Positions 13,528-16,570 of a stretch of DNA of 16,570 bases are shown here, piece after piece. The position numbers and the translations under genes are program-made. The DNA is from CAYGDT01 sp964348745 (lineage in GTDB: Bacteria; Patescibacteriota; Gracilibacteria; Peribacterales; Peribacteraceae). The stretch covers positions 1 through 16,570 of the forward strand of contig CAYGDT010000027.1 in the NCBI GenBank assembly GCA_964348745.1. The letters run 5' to 3'. The notes beneath the pieces were generated by a model. The model was not told where the DNA came from, ran no database searches, and saw only the letters and a list, made by a program, of their open reading frames with translations. Each line of letters starts with the position of its first letter. The first letter of the stretch is position 1.

Positions 13528-14868
13528 CTAGTCGTCTTCCTGCGAGGAGAAACGATCATGCATGGTGTACGTATCAAGGCTCTCTTTTCCAAGCAGTTCG
13601 ATCACCTTGGGCACCGCTTCTTTGAATTTGATTTCCTGCTGTTTTCCTGCTGCCATGTCCCGCAGAATGATCGTGCCGCTCTTTACTTCCATCTGCCCGA
13701 GCAGCAGCGTGTATCTCGCTTGGAATTTATCGGCAAGACGCATCTGGCTCTTGAGGCTTGCTTCCCCAAGCGCACCGAGAGTATGCACACCAAGATCGCG
13801 GAGCTCTGAAATGAGAGAAAGACTCTTCTTTTTCGCATCGGGTCCGAGCTGTGCAACGAAGACATCAATCTGATCTTTATTCGGCGCCTGCACGCCTGCC
13901 TGCTTCATCTGCCAAATCACACGTTCCATTCCTGCGGAAAATCCAACACCGGGAGTAGGTTGTCCTCCGAGCAATTCAATGAGGCCGTCGTAGCGACCGC
14001 CTCCCGCAACGGAGTTCTGTGCTCCGGAGGAATTGTCCCAGAACTCAAAGACCGTTTGCGTGTAGTAATCAAGACCTCGCACAAGAAGGGGATTTTTCGT
14101 ATACGAAATTTTCAGTTCATCGAGGTACTCAAGAAGCGTCTCATGGAACTGCTTGCTTTCGTCATCCAGAAATTGGTCGAACTGCGGTGCGTTTCGCAGG
14201 AGAATTTGCGTGTCTTCTTCCTTGGAATCCAGCAGACGCAGCGGGTTATGTTGCAGTCGATCGCGATCAATCTCGGGAAGATTGCGTTCCTTCCCGATAA
14301 AAAAGTCCTTGAGAGCGGCTACATACGCTTTTCGGCTGTCACTGCTTCCGATATTGTTGATCTGAAGATTCAGCCGATCCATGATTTTGAGATCGGAAAA
14401 GATCTTCGTCAGCACATGAATAAGCTGCGCATCGAGGCTCGGATCTTTGATTCCCATGATCTCGAAGCTGAACTGGTTGAACTGGCGATAGCGCCCTTTT
14501 TGCGGTCGGTCGTACCGGAAGTTCGGTCCGATGGAATAGAGTTCCACCGGTTGGGGCAGTTGCTTCATGCCATGCTCGACGTATGCGCGGCAGGTTGCAG
14601 CAGTCGTCTCCGGTCGCAGTGCCATTTCGCTGTCCTCTTCACTGTGTTTTCCACGGACGAGAAAAAGCTCCTTTTCCACCGCATCCGTATGCTCGCCGAT
14701 ACCGCGTTCGAAGACCTCTCGGAACTCGAAAATCGGCGTTTCTATGCGCTTGTATCCCGCTTGTCTCGCCCGGTGGCGCACAGCTTTCTTTACGTAGGTG
14801 AAAAAAGTGTGATCCTCCGGGAGAATATCATGCGTGCCTTTCGGTGTCCGAAATGTGGGTTGTGACAT
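13528..14868 (-). CDS. hisS: Histidyl-tRNA synthetase
   Basis: The 446-aa class II enzyme charges tRNA-His. Motif 1 lies around residues 43-62 (ETPIFEFREVFERGIGEHTD). ALRPETTAATCR (83-94) and motif 2 FRYDRPQKGRYRQFNQ (117-132) bind ATP and the acceptor end. The histidine-specific signature VRGLDYYTQTVFEF lies at 263-276, GGGRYDGL at 289-296, and motif 3 with GFSAGMERV at 309-317. The anticodon-binding domain fills 333-430. Length and domain order are standard; the last ~15 residues form an acidic tail. The start is ATG at 14866-14868 (MSQPTFRTPKGTHDILPED) without Shine-Dalgarno. It ends with TAG. A tRNA-His gene lies about 1.1 kb upstream on the same strand. Confidence 0.97.
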   Translation of the reverse strand: MSQPTFRTPKGTHDILPEDHTFFTYVKKAVRHRARQAGYKRIETPIFEFREVFERGIGEHTDAVEKELFLVRGKHSEEDSEMALRPETTAATCRAYVEHGMKQLPQPVELYSIGPNFRYDRPQKGRYRQFNQFSFEIMGIKDPSLDAQLIHVLTKIFSDLKIMDRLNLQINNIGSSDSRKAYVAALKDFFIGKERNLPEIDRDRLQHNPLRLLDSKEEDTQILLRNAPQFDQFLDDESKQFHETLLEYLDELKISYTKNPLLVRGLDYYTQTVFEFWDNSSGAQNSVAGGGRYDGLIELLGGQPTPGVGFSAGMERVIWQMKQAGVQAPNKDQIDVFVAQLGPDAKKKSLSLISELRDLGVHTLGALGEASLKSQMRLADKFQARYTLLLGQMEVKSGTIILRDMAAGKQQEIKFKEAVPKVIELLGKESLDTYTMHDRFSSQEDD

Positions 14869-15047
14869 ATATGATTACTAGAATGAATCTCTATCGAGGA
14901 GATCCCTCCGTAGCCACAGCGAGACGTAGTAGAGCAGTGCGAAGGGGGATGGGTGTACGGTATTTTGCCTCAGCCATTTAGACGACGTGGTAACACGTTG
15001 ACAGAGAGCGTATCAGATTCTTTGCATATGGGGAAGGATATTTTCTC

Positions 15048-15272
15048 TTAGAGTAGGTCATACGCGGACTTCTTATGTTTTTTTACATCAAGAAGGCGAC
15101 GATACTCGTCGTTCCATGAATTACACTCCTCTATTAAGACAAAGATTGTGAGGTCAATGTCCAATGGATCATTTCTCTGCCGATTGATAAATTCTCGTAT
15201 TGCTTTTGAATCTACAGGTGGATCATCATCTGGATTATCTCGCCTATCAACAGGAGTAACTGGTAGTTTCAT
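15048..15272 (-). CDS. Small hypothetical protein, 74 aa
   Basis: I do not recognise this protein. It is acidic and polar (Asp/Pro-rich N-terminal half with DNPDDDPP, then a probable helical part IREFINRQ and LTIFVLIEECNSWNDEYRRLLDVKK) with no signal peptide or membrane segment. The start is the ATG at 15270-15272, which overlaps the TGA of a short upstream frame in an ATGA junction, a pattern typical of translational coupling and the main support for both frames. The region is more AT-rich than the neighbouring housekeeping genes. It is followed by hisS after 179 nt in which I see no gene. Confidence 0.6.
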   Translation of the reverse strand: MKLPVTPVDRRDNPDDDPPVDSKAIREFINRQRNDPLDIDLTIFVLIEECNSWNDEYRRLLDVKKHKKSAYDLL

Positions 15273-15361
15273 AGGATGGTTTTAAGCTCCCCATGTTGCA
15301 GACGAAGCTCTACGATCAGATCAATGGTTGATTGCAAAGGAACATGGATAATGATGTGCAC
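15269..15361 (-). CDS. Candidate short ORF, 30 codons, coupled to the 74-aa gene
   Basis: From GTG at 15359-15361 the frame reads a protein-like mix (HIIIHVPLQSTIDLIVELR, then LQHGELKTIL) and ends at TGA 15269-15271, overlapping the next ATG by 2 nt. The frame is open further up, to about 15397 inside the 3' end of the cupin-like gene, where it lies -1 relative to that gene across a run of seven A. It may therefore be a small protein of its own, or a C-terminal extension of the cupin-like protein reached by frameshift or created by a homopolymer error. No Shine-Dalgarno is seen. Confidence 0.35.
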   Translation of the reverse strand: MHIIIHVPLQSTIDLIVELRLQHGELKTIL

Positions 15362-15378
15362 GGGAACTTTCTCATTGA

Positions 15379-15936
15379 TTATAAATTTTTCATTTTTTTA
15401 ACATGCTCTCTGCCATTGTCTCCATAGAAGCATGTGTAATCAACTGGCCCACCCATTGCCTGTACCTTAAGACTGTCTCCTTTATTTATAGCTAAAACAT
15501 TAAAAGTCGAAGATCCATCAATATCACTACCTTGCTCATCATTTCTCCAATAGCGTAATACGCCAGATCGTACGATTACAGTTTCATCAGTATCCAAAGT
15601 GCCAAAATTTTGAGGATGCTCTGATTCAATAATAACACCATGAGTAATGGTGTACTCTGTATCTTCAGTATGAACTCTCGCATCAATGCTGATTGCCCCT
15701 AAATCACTCGCTGCCCCCGTATTGACAATTGTATAATCATTGACTGGGGTAATCCATTTGTCTTTTTTTGGGCTTGGCTCAATAGTAATTTGGTCTTTTG
15801 TTGCACAGCCAGATTCAGCTATAGCAGCAATTGCGTTAGCCGTTATCCAGCAAGAGATTCTATGAATGTCATTAGGTGTTAGCTCTTCAATATTAATACC
15901 TTCGGGGAGAGCTGGTACTGTCTCAGATTTTGTCAT
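15379..15936 (-). CDS. Hypothetical protein with cupin-like C-terminal half
   Basis: The 185-aa protein has a helical N-terminal half (residues 17-44, LTPNDIHRISCWITANAIAAIAESG). A beta-rich C-terminal half follows whose spacing resembles a single cupin barrel: ETVIVRSGVLRYWRND (118-133), then LAINKGDSLKVQAMGGPVDYTCFYGDNG (148-174), that is, strand, turn, GD, strand, PVxYxC. The usual metal-binding His residues are not evident, so an enzymatic role is doubtful and binding or structure is as likely. The codon use is AT-rich, and the gene starts right after tRNA-His, so it could be part of an acquired segment. ATG at 15934-15936 has no Shine-Dalgarno; a good promoter lies 25 nt upstream. The end of the gene carries a seven-A run. 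Confidence 0.7.
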   Translation of the reverse strand: MTKSETVPALPEGINIEELTPNDIHRISCWITANAIAAIAESGCATKDQITIEPSPKKDKWITPVNDYTIVNTGAASDLGAISIDARVHTEDTEYTITHGVIIESEHPQNFGTLDTDETVIVRSGVLRYWRNDEQGSDIDGSSTFNVLAINKGDSLKVQAMGGPVDYTCFYGDNGREHVKKMKNL

Positions 15937-15961
15937 AATAATGGAAGAATAGTGAAAGGAT

Positions 15962-15989
15962 ACTATAAGTTATAGCATGTATTTGTCAA
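15962..15989 (-). promoter_or_regulatory. Promoter of the cupin-like gene, directly behind tRNA-His
   Basis: A perfect TTGACA (15984-15989) and TATAGT (15962-15967) are 16 bp apart on the minus strand. The -35 starts 4 nt past the tRNA CCA. The expected leader is about 18 nt. Confidence 0.6.
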
Positions 15990-15993
15990 GTAC

Positions 15994-16071
15994 TGGGGCG
16001 AGATAAGGGATTCGAACCCTTGACCTACCGGACCACAACCGGACGCTCTAACCAACTGAGCTAATCTCGCC
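15994..16071 (-). tRNA. tRNA-His (anticodon GUG)
   Basis: The minus strand folds into a full cloverleaf: acceptor GCGAGAT paired with ATCTCGC, D-arm with AGCTCAGTTGGTTAGAGC, anticodon stem TCCGG/CCGGT around the loop TTGTGGT (anticodon GTG), and T-arm AAGGG-TTCGAAT-CCCTT. The discriminator is C73 and the preceding base is G, giving the G-1:C73 pair that histidyl-tRNA synthetase requires. CCA is encoded (15994-15996). The first bases of the gene also form the end of a 12-bp inverted repeat. Confidence 0.97.
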
Positions 16072-16094
16072 ACGCCTCACTTGTGAGGCGTGGC
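16069..16094. repeat. 12-bp inverted repeat overlapping the 5' end of tRNA-His
   Basis: GCCACGCCTCAC (16069-16080) and GTGAGGCGTGGC (16083-16094) are perfect inverted copies with a 2-nt centre. On the tRNA strand the hairpin ends within the first bases of the tRNA, including G-1 (16071). It could be the terminator of the upstream gene, without a T-run, or affect 5' processing of the tRNA precursor. Confidence 0.75.
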
Positions 16095-16183
16095 TCGCCA
16101 TGGTTCACCACAGCTTTCCACGTTTCACAAGCTGACCTATCCTACTAGGCTGCGATCATCTATGGAAGGCTCGCAGGAGAATA

Positions 16184-16570
16184 TTATGCCGGTTTCTTTA
16201 CGTCTCCCTCCGGAGGCTTTGGTGGCTTCACATCTGTAGAAGTACCGGACGATCCGATATCTTCGGCTTTGATGATGGCGATCGTGTCATCGGGCGATTG
16301 CCCCGGTTCGTCGTCATCACCGTTTTCGTCGGTCACTGATCCTGCATCGTCTGCGGTTACGGGTTCACCGGCTTTCCGCTGCTTTTGATTTTCGCGGTAT
16401 CGTTGGCGCTTGCGCCGTTTCTTTTCGAGTTCTCGTTCCTCGCGCTGTGCATCTGTTTCTCCGGGTAGCGTGCTTGCAGGTTCCACCGGAGTACTTGCGA
16501 TCTCCATCGGTTTAGCGACCGGAAGAGGTGTTTGAGTTGTGTTAACACAACTCAAACACCTCTTCCGGTC
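16184..16570 (-). CDS. Disordered, charged hypothetical protein, open at right edge
   Basis: The frame reaches the right edge without a stop. From the TTG at 16553-16555 it gives 123 aa. The sequence is low-complexity: a Pro/Thr-rich start, a very basic middle (REERELEKKRRKRQRYREN), an acidic stretch (DENGDDDEPGQSPDD) and a Pro/Lys tail (PPKPPEGDVKKPA). No fold, signal peptide or membrane segment is seen and I do not recognise it. A nucleic-acid- or ribosome-binding tail is possible but unproven. The first ~13-18 codons lie in a perfect palindrome and may be an assembly artefact, so the true N-terminus is unknown. It ends 112 nt before tRNA-His on the same strand. Confidence 0.5.
   Translation of the reverse strand, partial: DRKRCLSCVNTTQTPLPVAKPMEIASTPVEPASTLPGETDAQREERELEKKRRKRQRYRENQKQRKAGEPVTADDAGSVTDENGDDDEPGQSPDDTIAIIKAEDIGSSGTSTDVKPPKPPEGDVKKPA
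16517..16570. repeat. Perfect 54-bp palindrome at the right edge
   Basis: The two 27-bp arms meet at GTT-AAC (centre between 16543 and 16544) with no spacer and no mismatch. The right arm ends exactly with the window. The left arm is continuous with the coding frame to its left. Zero-spacer palindromes of this size are unstable in vivo, so a fold-back at a contig end is a likely explanation. Confidence 0.9.

Noticed and set aside
14998..15003. Perfect TTGACA on the plus strand
   Set aside because: No -10 hexamer at 16-18 bp and no plus-strand gene downstream.
14869..15047. Mini-ORFs of 36 codons (plus) and 28 codons (minus) upstream of hisS
   Set aside because: Both lack ribosome-binding or promoter signals and recognisable composition; openings of this length are expected by chance.
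15994..16071. Attachment-site duplication of the tRNA-His 3' end
   Set aside because: I looked for a second copy of the T-arm/acceptor sequence on the far side of the AT-rich block and found none.

Overview
This 16.6 kb window is a densely packed bacterial chromosome segment. It probably comes from a Patescibacteria (candidate phyla radiation) genome, perhaps a Peregrinibacteria/Peribacteria-like lineage. That placement is an inference from the compact layout, the cut-off VirB4/VirD4-like ATPase of a type common in that group, an almost complete lack of Shine-Dalgarno sites, and short spacers filled with tandem heptamers and nonamers. TGA and TAG both end ordinary genes here (TGA: glyS, S41 protease, gyrB, glycosyltransferase; TAG: prsW-like gene, hisS, TIM-barrel gene). 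The code therefore looks standard, not the UGA=Gly code of Gracilibacteria.

Left part (1-3841, all minus strand): rpsB and tsf form a translation operon. Downstream come a stand-alone CheY-like receiver and the N-terminal two-fifths or so of a membrane-anchored T4SS-type ATPase, which runs off the left edge just as its Walker A motif begins. The real ATPase frame is on the minus strand; the long plus-strand frames over it are shadows. Spacer 3480-3841 has no gene but holds several hairpins, a dispersed-repeat-like element and a terminator.

Middle (3842-10311): a TIM-barrel sugar-isomerase-like protein with an N-terminal membrane anchor and an unusual TTG start plus strong Shine-Dalgarno site; glycyl-tRNA synthetase; then, on the plus strand, a PrsW-family membrane protease followed by a secreted S41/CtpA-type protease with a degenerate SLH-like N-terminus.

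Right part (10312-16570): rpsU (minus) and gyrB (plus) diverge from a spacer that carries a hairpin. gyrB is intact over 685 codons except for one in-frame TAG exactly where the family has Lys (PG-K-LADC), just before the Toprim domain. A family-2 glycosyltransferase follows, convergent with hisS. Beyond hisS is an AT-rich block with a cupin-like protein, a previously hidden 30-codon frame and a 74-aa protein whose start overlaps it, then tRNA-His(GUG) with a 12-bp hairpin on its 5' end. The last gene is a disordered charged protein open at the right edge, which coincides with a perfect 54-bp palindrome, suspicious as an assembly fold-back.

The clearest odd signals are the gyrB amber codon, the system of 7-bp and 9-bp repeat hairpins in nearly every spacer, and -10 boxes placed 6-9 nt before start codons, implying leaderless mRNAs.
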